Assembly: GCA_045223835.1 (NCBI GenBank)
Contig: JBGUZS010000178.1
Location: forward strand, 1-33,473
DNA length: 33,473 bases
From: UBA1774 sp045223835
GTDB lineage: Bacteria; Bacillota; Clostridia; Oscillospirales; Oscillospiraceae
Direction: 5' to 3'
Made by a program: the position numbers and the translations under genes. Below the pieces are notes generated by a model, which was given only the letters and a program-made list of their open reading frames with translations, did no database searches and was not told where the DNA came from. Below, piece after piece: positions 6,776 through 14,584 of this stretch. How positions within the stretch are numbered: the stretch's first letter is position 1; each line of letters begins with the position of its first letter.

Positions 6776-6804
6776 TGTTCATTCAGCCCGAAACATGATA
6801 CAAT
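6776..6804 (+). promoter_or_regulatory. Promoter for the MATE-ABC exporter operon
   Basis: TGTTCA (6776-6781), a 17-base spacer and TACAAT (6799-6804) lie 31 bases upstream of the MATE start codon. The -10 is good and the -35 is moderate. Confidence 0.45.
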
Positions 6805-6835
6805 ATCAAAAATTTGGGAAGAAAGGGACGGTCGT

Positions 6836-8188
6836 ATGTTTGTCTTGCAGGACCGGGATTTCTACAAAAAAACCCTGGTGCTCATGCTTCCCGTGATCCT
6901 CCAGCAGCTCATCACCATCGGCATCAATTTCCTGGACAACATCATGATCGGTTCCTTCGGCGAAGTATCCATCGCGGCTGCCGCCTTTTCCAACCAAGCC
7001 TATGCCTTCTTCCAGTTCATCTGCATGGGACTGGGCAGCGGCGCGGTGGTCATGTCCAGCCAGTTCTGGGGACGGAGGGAACGGGAACCCATGCTGGCTA
7101 CGGCGGCCATGGCCCTGCGGGTGACGGCGGCCATCTGCCTGGTGTTTACCCTGCTGGGGATGGTGTGGCCCCGGCTTCTCCTCCGGGCCTTTACCAATGA
7201 CCCCGCCGTGGTGGCCCGGGGCGAATCCTACATGCGCCTCATCGGCGTCACCTTCCTGCTCTCCGGTCTGAGCTCCACCGCCACCTACCTGATGCGCAGC
7301 GTGGGAAAGGTGCGGATCCCTCTGGTGGGTTCCGCCATCGCCTTCTTCCTGAACCTGTTCTTCAACTGGGTCTTTATCTACGGCAAGCTGGGGGCTCCCC
7401 GGCTGGAGCTGCTGGGCGCCGCGGTGGGTACCGTGATCGCCCGGGCCTTTGAGTTTTTCTTCGTCTTTGGGTATTTCGCCGTGAAGGAGGATTCCTTCGG
7501 CTTCCGGCTGAAGCATTTCCTGCTCCCCGGAGGTTCCCTCCGGCGGCAGTATGTGAAATTCAGCCTGCCGGTGCTGTTCAGCGATACGTTGCTGGGCCTG
7601 AGCCTCACGCTGGTAAGCGTGATCTACGGCCACCTTTCCGCGGAGATCAGCGCCGCCAACTCCATTGCCGGAAGCCTGGTGCGCCTTACTACTGTGGTAA
7701 ACAACGGCATGTCCGGAGCCAGCGCCATCGTCATCGGCAACACCATCGGCGCGGGGGACATCCCCCTGAGCAAGCGGCAGGGCAACACCTACATCCTCAT
7801 TTCCCTCCTCTTCGGCCTGATCGTTATCCCGCCTCTCATTGCCCTCACAGGACCCTATATGGGACTGTACACCATCCAGCCGGAGACGGAAGCCATCGCC
7901 CGGACCATGCTCCGGATCAACTATCTCATGCTCCCCCTCCAGACCGTGGCCTTCGTTATCTCCAAGGGCATCCTCCGGGGCGGCGGGGACACCCGCTTCC
8001 TGCTCCTGGCGGATTCCAGCTGCGTCTGGTTCATCTCCCTGCCCCTGGGGGCCCTGGCGGGCTTCGTCTGGCATCTCAGCGCCGGCTGGGTCTACTTCCT
8101 CCTGGCTGTGGAATTTCCCCTGAAGGGCATCGTCTGCTTCATCCGCTACTGCACGGGCAAATGGATCCAGGAGGTCCGCTCGTCGTAG
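6836..8188 (+). CDS. MATE-family multidrug/metabolite exporter
   Basis: A 450-aa polytopic membrane protein with about 12 transmembrane segments in two homologous halves, typical of cation-coupled MATE antiporters. The N-terminus has PVILQQLITIGINFLDNIMI, the classic first-helix motif. The second half begins near residue 235 (KFSLPVLFSDTLLGLSLTL). AAAGGGA precedes the ATG. It is followed after 45 bases by two ABC exporter half-transporter genes on the same strand, suggesting a drug or lipid export operon of three genes. Substrate not readable. Confidence 0.92.
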   Translation: MFVLQDRDFYKKTLVLMLPVILQQLITIGINFLDNIMIGSFGEVSIAAAAFSNQAYAFFQFICMGLGSGAVVMSSQFWGRREREPMLATAAMALRVTAAICLVFTLLGMVWPRLLLRAFTNDPAVVARGESYMRLIGVTFLLSGLSSTATYLMRSVGKVRIPLVGSAIAFFLNLFFNWVFIYGKLGAPRLELLGAAVGTVIARAFEFFFVFGYFAVKEDSFGFRLKHFLLPGGSLRRQYVKFSLPVLFSDTLLGLSLTLVSVIYGHLSAEISAANSIAGSLVRLTTVVNNGMSGASAIVIGNTIGAGDIPLSKRQGNTYILISLLFGLIVIPPLIALTGPYMGLYTIQPETEAIARTMLRINYLMLPLQTVAFVISKGILRGGGDTRFLLLADSSCVWFISLPLGALAGFVWHLSAGWVYFLLAVEFPLKGIVCFIRYCTGKWIQEVRSS

Positions 8189-8233
8189 TTTCTCCCCAAG
8201 CCTTGTCAATTCTGTGAAAAGAGGTATCTGCAC

Positions 8234-10045
8234 ATGCAACCCCGTAAGGGAGAGCGGGTCCGCGCTCTCCTCCGCTACATGAAGGGATTTCGCCTTCCCA
8301 TTCTGCTGAGCTTTCTGCTCATGGCCCTGGAGCTGATCCTGGGCTTTATCGCCCCCCTGGTCCTGGCGGTGACCATCGACTCCGTATTGGATACCAAGCC
8401 CGTGAACGTGGCCTGGTATTTCTCCTGGTTCGTCCCCGCCGTGGGGGGCGTGGAGGTCATCCGCCGGAACCTTTGGATCATGGCGGCCGCCATGCTGGGC
8501 ATGACCATTCTCTCCGGCCTGGTCCGCTTCGCCCGGGCCAGGCTGAATACCCGCTCCGGCGAGGGCACCGTCCGCCGTCTGCGGGACCGGCTCTACGCCC
8601 ATATCCAGCGCCTCCCCTATCGCTGGCATGCCGCCGCGCAGACGGGCGACGTGATCCAGCGGGCCACCACGGATGTGGATACCATCCGCCGCTTTCTCTC
8701 CGGCATGCTGCTGGAGTTCGTCCGCACCATTCTGATGATCCTGGTGGGAGCGGCGGTGATGTTCACCATCAATACCACCCTGGCCCTCATCACCATCGGC
8801 ATGGTGATCCCCGTTGCGGTGGTGAGCATCCTCTTCCACCTGCGCATCGACAAGCTCTTCACGACGCAGGAGGAGGCGGAGGGCCGCCTGTTCACCGTAA
8901 TGCAGGAGAACGTCACCGGCATCCGGGTGGTGCGGGCCTTCGGCCGTTCCGGCTTCGAGCTGGACCGGTTCAACGCCGCCAACGAGGAAAACCGGAGGCA
9001 GCTTCTGCGGGTGAACCGCACCTTCGCCTCCCTGTGGGCGGTGCTGGACCTGCTGTGCGGGATGGAGTTCGCCGCCGTCCTCATCGTGGGCATCCTTCTG
9101 GCGGTGGGGGGAAGCCTCACCATCGGCCAGTTCACCGTATTCCTCAGCTATGTATATACCTTCTTCTGGCCGATCCGGGGCTTCGGCCGGGTGCTCAGCG
9201 AGCTCAGCCGCACCCTGGTGGCGGCGGGCCGTCTGGAGGAGATCTTCAGGGCGGAGGAGGAAGAGGATCTGGAGACCGGCTCAGAACCCTCCCTCCGGGG
9301 GGATGTGGACTTCCGGGACGTGACCTTCTCCTATGGAGAAACCCCGGTGCTGCAGCACCTGGACCTGCATATTCCCGGCGGCAGCACAGCCGCCATCCTG
9401 GGGGGCACCGGCTCCGGCAAAAGCACCCTGACCCTGCTGCTCCAGCGCCTGTATGAGATCGATTCCGGAAGGATCACCATCGGCGGCACAGATCTGCGGG
9501 AGATCCGCAAGTCCCATCTGCGCAGCCATATCGGCATCGTGCTCCAGGAGCCCTTCCTCTATTCCCGGAGCATCCTGCAGAATATCGACCTCCGCAGCCG
9601 GGAGCCCGACCGGGCCCTGGCGGAGGCCGCGGCCAGGGACGCCTCCGTCCACGAGGATATCCTGGCCTTCGAGCAGGGGTACGATACCGTGGTAGGGGAG
9701 CGGGGCGTCACCCTCTCCGGCGGGCAGAAGCAGCGGGTGGCCATTGCCCGGGCCCTGGCGGGGAACAGCGACATCCTGGTATTCGACGACTCCCTCTCCG
9801 CCGTGGATACCCGCACGGACGCCGCCATCCGGGACGCCCTCCGCGCCCGGCGGCAGGGGGTCACCACCCTCATCATCTCCCACCGGGTCACCACCCTGAT
9901 GGAGGCCGACCGGATCTATGTGCTGAAGGACGGACGGGTGGCCGAGGAGGGCACCCATGAGGAGCTCATGGCCCTGGAGGGGGGCATTTACCGGCGCACC
10001 TTCGATATTCAGAGCGCCGCGGTGGAAGAAGGTGATCCCGCATGA
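8234..10045 (+). CDS. ABC exporter half-transporter, degenerate-site subunit
   Basis: A 603-aa type IV ABC exporter half: six transmembrane helices (about 1-330) and a nucleotide-binding domain. Walker A is GGTGSGKST (390-398), the signature is the canonical LSGGQ (494-498) and the H-loop His is 550. Walker B is ILVFDDS, with Asp519 where catalytic Glu is expected, so this subunit's own Walker A/B site should hydrolyse ATP poorly. This matches the BmrC/BmrD and TM287/288 type of heterodimer. Its stop overlaps the next gene's ATG by 4 bases. GAGGT lies nine bases before the ATG. Confidence 0.94.
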   Translation: MQPRKGERVRALLRYMKGFRLPILLSFLLMALELILGFIAPLVLAVTIDSVLDTKPVNVAWYFSWFVPAVGGVEVIRRNLWIMAAAMLGMTILSGLVRFARARLNTRSGEGTVRRLRDRLYAHIQRLPYRWHAAAQTGDVIQRATTDVDTIRRFLSGMLLEFVRTILMILVGAAVMFTINTTLALITIGMVIPVAVVSILFHLRIDKLFTTQEEAEGRLFTVMQENVTGIRVVRAFGRSGFELDRFNAANEENRRQLLRVNRTFASLWAVLDLLCGMEFAAVLIVGILLAVGGSLTIGQFTVFLSYVYTFFWPIRGFGRVLSELSRTLVAAGRLEEIFRAEEEEDLETGSEPSLRGDVDFRDVTFSYGETPVLQHLDLHIPGGSTAAILGGTGSGKSTLTLLLQRLYEIDSGRITIGGTDLREIRKSHLRSHIGIVLQEPFLYSRSILQNIDLRSREPDRALAEAAARDASVHEDILAFEQGYDTVVGERGVTLSGGQKQRVAIARALAGNSDILVFDDSLSAVDTRTDAAIRDALRARRQGVTTLIISHRVTTLMEADRIYVLKDGRVAEEGTHEELMALEGGIYRRTFDIQSAAVEEGDPA

Positions 10046-11877
10046 ACGAGCAGGAAAAGGATTACGAGGGCCAGCGCATCGACCCGAAGACCTGGAAAAG
10101 CATCCTGCGCTTCGCCGCCCCCAAGAAGAACTATTTCCTCCTGATCCTGTGCGGCGGCATGGCAGCCGGGATCATCGATACCCTCATGTCCTTCATGTCC
10201 CGCTGGGCCATCGACGGCTTCATGATCCCCGGGACCACGGAGCACGTCTGGCTCTTTGCGGCGGCGGCCATCGGCCTCCAGACCCTCATGGCCGTACTGA
10301 CCCTGGTCTACTGCCGCTCCGCCGGGTACCTGGAGGCCTACCTCAACGCAGAGGTGCGGAAGGCGGCCTATACCCGGCTCCAGAGCATGAGCTTCAGCTA
10401 CTTTGACAAGACCAGCACCGGGCATCTGATCTCCCGGCTCACCGGGGATATCACCCGGATCATGGAGATGGTGTCCTGGACCTGCATCGACCTGGGCTGG
10501 GGGATCATGGCGGTGATCGCCAGCCTGATCGCCATGTTCCTGGTGAACCTGAAGCTGGCCCTCATCACCCTGGCGGCGGTGCCGGTGGTGGCCCTGCTCT
10601 CCGTATGGTTCCAGAAGAAGATTCTCAAATACCAGCGGAAGACCAGAAGGCTGAACAGCATGATCACCTCTTCCTTCAACGAGGGGATCATGGGGGCACA
10701 GACCAGCAAGACCCTGAACCGGGAAGCCCTGAACAACCAGGAGTTTTCCCAGGAGACCCGGGATATGTTCAAGGCCTCCATGCGCTCCGCCACCATCTCC
10801 GCCGTATATATGCCTCTGGCCAGCCTGGTGATCAGCCTGGCGACGGGCTGCGTTCTCATCGCGGGCGGGCATGACGTGCAGACAGGCGTACTCACCATCG
10901 GCACCCTGAACTTTTTCATCAATATCGGCAGCATGATGTTCGAGCCCATCCGGAATTTTGCCGGGATCTTCGCGGAATTCCAGTCCTGCCAGGCTGCGGC
11001 GGAGCGGGTGGCGGACGTGCTCCAGTGCGTCAGCGAGATCGAGGACAGCCCGGAGGTCATAGAGCGATACGGGGATTTCTTCCACCCGAAAAGGGAGAAT
11101 TGGGAGCCTATCCGGGGGGACGTGGATTTTGATCATGTTTCCTTCTGGTATCTCCCCGGGGAGCCGGTGCTCTCCGATTTCAGCCTCCATGTAAAGGCCG
11201 GGGAGAATATCGCCCTGGTGGGAGAGACCGGCGGGGGCAAGTCCACCATCGTGAATCTGCTCTGCCGCTTCTATGAGCCCCGGGAGGGGGTCATCCGCAT
11301 CGACGGGAAGGACTACCGGGAGCGGAGCCAGCTCTGGCTCCAGAGCAGCCTGGGCTATGTGCTCCAGACCCCCCACCTCTTCTCCGGCAGCATCATGGAG
11401 AACATCCGCTACGGCCGTCTGGAGGCCACGGATGAGGAGGTCCGGGAGGCCGCCCGCCTGGTGGGGGCAGACGAATTCATCCAAAAGCTGGAGAAGGGCT
11501 ACGATACGGACGCCGGGGAGGGGGGCGGAAACCTCTCCACCGGGCAGAAGCAGCTCATCTCCTTCGCCCGGGCCATTCTGGCGGATCCCGCCATCTTTGT
11601 GCTGGACGAGGCCACCAGCTCCATCGACACGGTTTCGGAGCAGCGCATCCAGGCCGCCGCGGACAAGCTTCTCCAGGGACGCACCAGCTTCATCATCGCC
11701 CACCGGCTCAGCACCGTGCGCAACGCCGACCGGATCCTGGTGATCGACGGGGGGCGCATCCTGGAGGAGGGCAGCCACAAGGCGCTCATGGCCAAAAAGG
11801 GCCGGTATTACGAGCTGTACGAAAATCAGTTCCGCCGGGATCGGCTGCGTCAGTCCCTGGAGGAGCTGGACCGGTAA
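10042..11877 (+). CDS. ABC exporter half-transporter, catalytic-site subunit
   Basis: A 611-aa partner half-transporter. Transmembrane helices are in about residues 20-320. Walker A is GETGGGKST (394-402), Walker B is IFVLDE with catalytic Glu523, and the H-loop His is 554. The signature deviates: LSTGQ (498-502) in place of LSGGQ. In the head-to-tail dimer this altered signature pairs with the Asp-type Walker B of the upstream subunit, making one degenerate site. The intact LSGGQ pairs with Glu523 in the active site. The coupled ATGA start overlap supports equimolar synthesis. Substrate unknown; likely drug, lipid or peptide export. Confidence 0.94.
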   Translation: MNEQEKDYEGQRIDPKTWKSILRFAAPKKNYFLLILCGGMAAGIIDTLMSFMSRWAIDGFMIPGTTEHVWLFAAAAIGLQTLMAVLTLVYCRSAGYLEAYLNAEVRKAAYTRLQSMSFSYFDKTSTGHLISRLTGDITRIMEMVSWTCIDLGWGIMAVIASLIAMFLVNLKLALITLAAVPVVALLSVWFQKKILKYQRKTRRLNSMITSSFNEGIMGAQTSKTLNREALNNQEFSQETRDMFKASMRSATISAVYMPLASLVISLATGCVLIAGGHDVQTGVLTIGTLNFFINIGSMMFEPIRNFAGIFAEFQSCQAAAERVADVLQCVSEIEDSPEVIERYGDFFHPKRENWEPIRGDVDFDHVSFWYLPGEPVLSDFSLHVKAGENIALVGETGGGKSTIVNLLCRFYEPREGVIRIDGKDYRERSQLWLQSSLGYVLQTPHLFSGSIMENIRYGRLEATDEEVREAARLVGADEFIQKLEKGYDTDAGEGGGNLSTGQKQLISFARAILADPAIFVLDEATSSIDTVSEQRIQAAADKLLQGRTSFIIAHRLSTVRNADRILVIDGGRILEEGSHKALMAKKGRYYELYENQFRRDRLRQSLEELDR

Positions 11878-11961
11878 GGCGCGGTACAGCCGGGGTAAAG
11901 CGGGGCGCTCCGGTCTGCCCCGCGCCGCGCGGGAATGGAATCCCTGCAGGAAAAGAACAAG

Positions 11962-11983
11962 GGAGGCACGGCTTCGTGCCTCC
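11962..11983. repeat. Perfect 9-bp hairpin, left outer arm of repeat region
   Basis: GGAGGCACG (11962-11970) and CGTGCCTCC (11975-11983) pair perfectly around GCTT. The AGGCACGGC string recurs at 12213-12221 in another hairpin on the far side of the palindromic element. It lies 84 bases after the ABC operon. There is no T tract, so it is an unlikely intrinsic terminator. Confidence 0.55.
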
Positions 11984-11990
11984 TGCAGAC

Positions 11991-12207
11991 TGTAGACAAA
12001 GTACCAAAACATCGAAAATGGTCATTGCGAAACCGGTGACCGATGTCACCGGTTGTGGCAATCCGCAACTCCCATCCTTGTTTTTTTAACATGACTAAGG
12101 GGACGAGAGAACGGATCGCCATGTCGCTTCGCTCCATTCCGCGCGCGAGGGCCCCTCGCAGGAACGTGCGCCTACTCCTCGCGATGACAAAACGGGGTTT
12201 GTCAACA
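11991..12207. repeat. REP/MITE-like palindromic intergenic element
   Basis: This non-coding stretch has a symmetrical build. GTCATTGCGA (12021-12030) is mirrored by TCGCGATGAC (12179-12188), and TGGCAATCCG (12056-12065) by CGGATCGCCA (12113-12122). TGTAGACAAA (11991-12000) is loosely mirrored by TTTGTCAACA (12198-12207). Inside is a perfect 10-bp hairpin AACCGGTGAC-CGAT-GTCACCGGTT (12031-12054). The 'TCATTGCGA ... TGGCAATCCG ... CGGATCGCCA ... TCGC(A/G)ATGAC' layout matches a dispersed intergenic repeat I recall from gut Clostridia genomes. The family link is from memory and no second copy lies in this window. No gene was found in 11878-12253. Confidence 0.7.
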
Positions 12208-12211
12208 CATT

Positions 12212-12237
12212 GAGGCACGGCCATTCAGCCGTGCCTC
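12212..12237. repeat. Perfect 10-bp hairpin, right outer arm of repeat region
   Basis: GAGGCACGGC (12212-12221) pairs with GCCGTGCCTC (12228-12237) around a 6-base loop, 17 bases beyond the stop of the minus-strand flavin-reductase-like gene. AATGTGTTG follows on that strand, too T-poor for a convincing terminator. It shares AGGCACGGC with the hairpin at 11962-11983. Confidence 0.55.
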
Positions 12238-12253
12238 CCGTTTCATCTCCGGT

Positions 12254-12730
12254 TCACTTTCTCAGGATCTCCACCACTTCCCCGATGTACATCCGATGCG
12301 GCTCCTCCGGGGTATAGATCCTCTCCGCCACCTCCGGGGGCATATTCTCCCGGATCAGATCCTGCCAGTACATCTTGCGGCAGACCAGGGTGATTTCCGC
12401 CTGGGCGAAGGCGACGCCGTTCTCCAGCGCCACGGGGGTGAGCCGGGTCAGGGCGGTCTTATCCCCGTCCCGCCCGGATTTGGACCCCATGATCATCAGA
12501 TCGCTCCGGTATTCCTCCGGGAAAAAGCTCACGGTAAAGAAACTGTTCTTCTCCATATACTGCCAGGTATACCGGATGGGCTTCACATACACCGTCGCCG
12601 CCGGTTTGCCCCAAAGGGTGCCCAATCCGCCCCAGCTGATGGTCATGCCGTTATAGTCCTCCCGGGTGCCCGCCGTGAGCAGGGCCCATTTCTCGTTGAA
12701 CCGGGAAAAGATATCCGTGGTAAATTCCAT
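12254..12730 (-). CDS. Flavin reductase-like (FMN-binding split barrel) protein
   Basis: A 158-aa protein with the split-barrel flavin-reductase pattern: MTISWGGLGTLWGKPAATVY, then RYTWQYMEKNSFFTVSFF. These correspond to the FMN-phosphate-binding and dimer strands. Length fits the small flavoreductase/flavoredoxin group (about 155-190 aa). ATG 12730 has AGGAGG six bases upstream and starts the recognisable domain, although the frame is open further upstream. It may reduce free flavin or act as an FMN-containing redox protein; the partner is not readable. It stands alone between the repeat element and the M23 peptidase terminator. Confidence 0.82.
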   Translation of the reverse strand: MEFTTDIFSRFNEKWALLTAGTREDYNGMTISWGGLGTLWGKPAATVYVKPIRYTWQYMEKNSFFTVSFFPEEYRSDLMIMGSKSGRDGDKTALTRLTPVALENGVAFAQAEITLVCRKMYWQDLIRENMPPEVAERIYTPEEPHRMYIGEVVEILRK

Positions 12731-12770
12731 GCCTTCCTCCTGTCTGCCGGTATGGACCGGTCCTGAATAG

Positions 12771-12799
12771 ACAAAAGGCTCCGGCAGGATGCCGGAGCC
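12771..12799 (-). terminator. Terminator of the M23 peptidase gene
   Basis: On the minus strand GGCTCCGGCA (12799-12790) pairs perfectly with TGCCGGAGCC (12786-12777) around a 3-base loop, followed by TTTTGTCT. It starts 12 bases after the peptidase stop codon. Confidence 0.88.
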
Positions 12800-12810
12800 G
12801 GAACTGACGA

Positions 12811-14067
12811 TCATAGCCTGGGCGGGGTGCCCTCTTTCGGGAGATAGGGAACGGGATCCACCGCCGCGCCCCCCTCGGGATGGAGCTCGAAATGGACATG
12901 TACGCCGCTGGCCACGCCGGTGGCGCCCTGCTCCGCGATGACATCCCCCTGATAGACGATATCCCCCTCCGCTACCAGGTTCTTGCTGTTATGGGCGTAA
13001 TAGGTGACGTCCCCGTTATCATGCTGGATCTCGATCAGCAGGCCATAGCCGCTGTACTCCCCGGCGAAGATGACCACGCCCCCGTCCGACGCGAGGATGG
13101 GATCGCCGTAATGCCCCGCCAGGTCGATGCCCCGGTGGAAGCTGGAGCCGATGGAGGCCCCCCGATAACCGAAGGAAGAGCTGAGCCAGGTCTGCTCGGA
13201 GAAGGGCCATATGTAGGTGCCGGTGCTGAGCCGGGGCCGGGTACCCTGCCGCACCACCCGAGTCGTCGGCTCGGTGAGCACGGTCTGGGAGATTACATGC
13301 TTTTCCTGGAGGACGCCGTTGATCAGGGTCCGGGAGTACTCCACCCGGAGCTCCCCGTCCTTCCCCTCCTCCAGGACCACCTCCTCATCCTCAAACAGGG
13401 TCTCATCCTGCGCTGTCTTCGTGAGGCAGGGATAGCTCTCCAGAAGGGTATAATTCTCCACGGTCTCCACTTGGATGGCCGCGGCCAGCTTTTCCAGATT
13501 ATCCGTCAGCAGCTCGGTGCTGGCATAGCCCTGGGCCAGGGTCACCTCCTGCAGGAAGGAGGCGGAGACGGTATCCTCCGTCATATACCGGTTCTGGATC
13601 TCCTCCAGCGCCAGCATGGCCTCCGCCTGGCCGGGGAAGGCGCAGACGGCCTCTCCATCCAGATAGACCAGCTCCAGGCTGCAGGCGCCCTCCACGCTCT
13701 GGTACAGGGTGCTGACCACCTGGGCTTCCTCCTCCGGGGAAGCGGGGGCAAAGGCCAGACGGCAGGTCAGGGTCGGGGCGGTCCAGGAATAGCCCAGGGC
13801 GTCGCTGGCGGCCTGGGTCACCCGCTCCACAATGGCGTCCAACCGCTCCTGATCCTGCACATAGCCGATCAGGCTGCCGTCCATGCTCACCGCCAGGGTC
13901 CACCGCACACGGCTCATGCAGAAAAGAGCGACAGCAAGGACAGCGGCCAGAGCAAGCACCCGGCGGTGCTTTCTCGCCTTCGCGCAGAGGGTCTGCCGGA
14001 GCAAGCGCCAACGGACGGCGCTATCCGCAGTACTCCGCTCTTCCCTTGTCCTCTCCTGCTGCCGCAT
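12811..14067 (-). CDS. Membrane-anchored M23 metallopeptidase with G5 domain
   Basis: A 418-aa envelope protein with a short basic cytoplasmic tail, a transmembrane helix (about 37-50), an extracytoplasmic region (60-220), a G5-like segment (about 225-275) and a LytM-type M23 domain (about 283-410). The active-site set is complete: His311 and Asp315 in HRGIDLAG, His359 in YYAHN, and His390/His392 in HVHFEL. It should therefore be an active cell-wall endopeptidase, unlike degenerate SpoIIQ-type proteins. Its ribosome site (AGGAG) is rather distant, about 13 bases from the ATG. It is divergent from yabP, which makes a role in sporulation or division plausible but unproven. Confidence 0.9.
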   Translation of the reverse strand: MRQQERTREERSTADSAVRWRLLRQTLCAKARKHRRVLALAAVLAVALFCMSRVRWTLAVSMDGSLIGYVQDQERLDAIVERVTQAASDALGYSWTAPTLTCRLAFAPASPEEEAQVVSTLYQSVEGACSLELVYLDGEAVCAFPGQAEAMLALEEIQNRYMTEDTVSASFLQEVTLAQGYASTELLTDNLEKLAAAIQVETVENYTLLESYPCLTKTAQDETLFEDEEVVLEEGKDGELRVEYSRTLINGVLQEKHVISQTVLTEPTTRVVRQGTRPRLSTGTYIWPFSEQTWLSSSFGYRGASIGSSFHRGIDLAGHYGDPILASDGGVVIFAGEYSGYGLLIEIQHDNGDVTYYAHNSKNLVAEGDIVYQGDVIAEQGATGVASGVHVHFELHPEGGAAVDPVPYLPKEGTPPRL

Positions 14068-14135
14068 AACAGATGGTAACTCCTGTCATCAAAATGAAAT
14101 GTCCCCGGCAAAAACGGTGACAAATCCCCGTTTGC

Positions 14136-14151
14136 GTAACAATTTGGTTAC
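14136..14151. promoter_or_regulatory. Imperfect palindrome in the M23/yabP divergent region
   Basis: GTAAC-AATTTG-GTTAC is a 16-base imperfect palindrome about 70 bases upstream of the M23 start and 140 bases upstream of yabP. It could be an operator or part of a promoter. The 14068-14293 region otherwise shows no clear sigma-A promoter towards yabP. Confidence 0.3.
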
Positions 14152-14293
14152 AGAAGGCATTTTACACGATGCCGCATGGCTTGTCAAGAGCAAAAAAGGA
14201 AAAGCGGACCAAGTTGCTCAACAGGCATTCGCGGCGGCGCGGTCTACTCCGGCGGAGGCGCGCATAGGGTATCCTGAGGTGATGGATTTGGCA

Positions 14294-14584
14294 ATGACCT
14301 ACGAGGATGCAAAGGGCGGCCGGAGCGCCCAGTCCCACAGCCTGAGTCTCAGCGACCGGCGAAGGCTCACGGTGAGCGGCGTGGAGGACGTGGAGAGCTT
14401 CGACGAGGATACGGTGGTTCTGGTGACCTGCGGCGGCACCCTGACGGTGCGGGGCAGCGGACTGAAGATCGAGAAGCTGAGCCTGGACGGGGGCGAGCTG
14501 GTGGTGGAGGGCCGCATGGACAGCCTGGACTACGCGGAGAACGCGCCGGGCCGCCGGAGCTGGATCGGCAGGCTTCTGGGCTGA
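14294..14584 (+). CDS. yabP: Spore coat-assembly protein YabP
   Basis: A 96-aa YabP/YqfC-type protein. SHSLSLSDRRRLTVSGVEDV, then ESFDEDTVVLVTCGGTLTVR and GSGLKIEKLSLDGGELVVEG are the conserved beta-rich core. In Bacillus the yabP-yabQ pair is needed for spore cortex formation. ATG 14294 is preferred over ATG 14282 because GAGGTGAT would overlap the earlier codon but lies at normal distance from 14294. Its stop overlaps the yabQ start by one base (TGATG). The gene order to yabR matches Bacillus, except that yabO (rqcP) is absent upstream. Confidence 0.9.
   Translation: MTYEDAKGGRSAQSHSLSLSDRRRLTVSGVEDVESFDEDTVVLVTCGGTLTVRGSGLKIEKLSLDGGELVVEGRMDSLDYAENAPGRRSWIGRLLG

Noticed and set aside
6806..8839. 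Very long open minus-strand frame (about 677 codons) opposite the MATE and ABC genes
   Set aside because: It is antisense to two clear transporter genes; its His/Gly/Gln-rich product is what GC-rich codon bias yields on the opposite strand.
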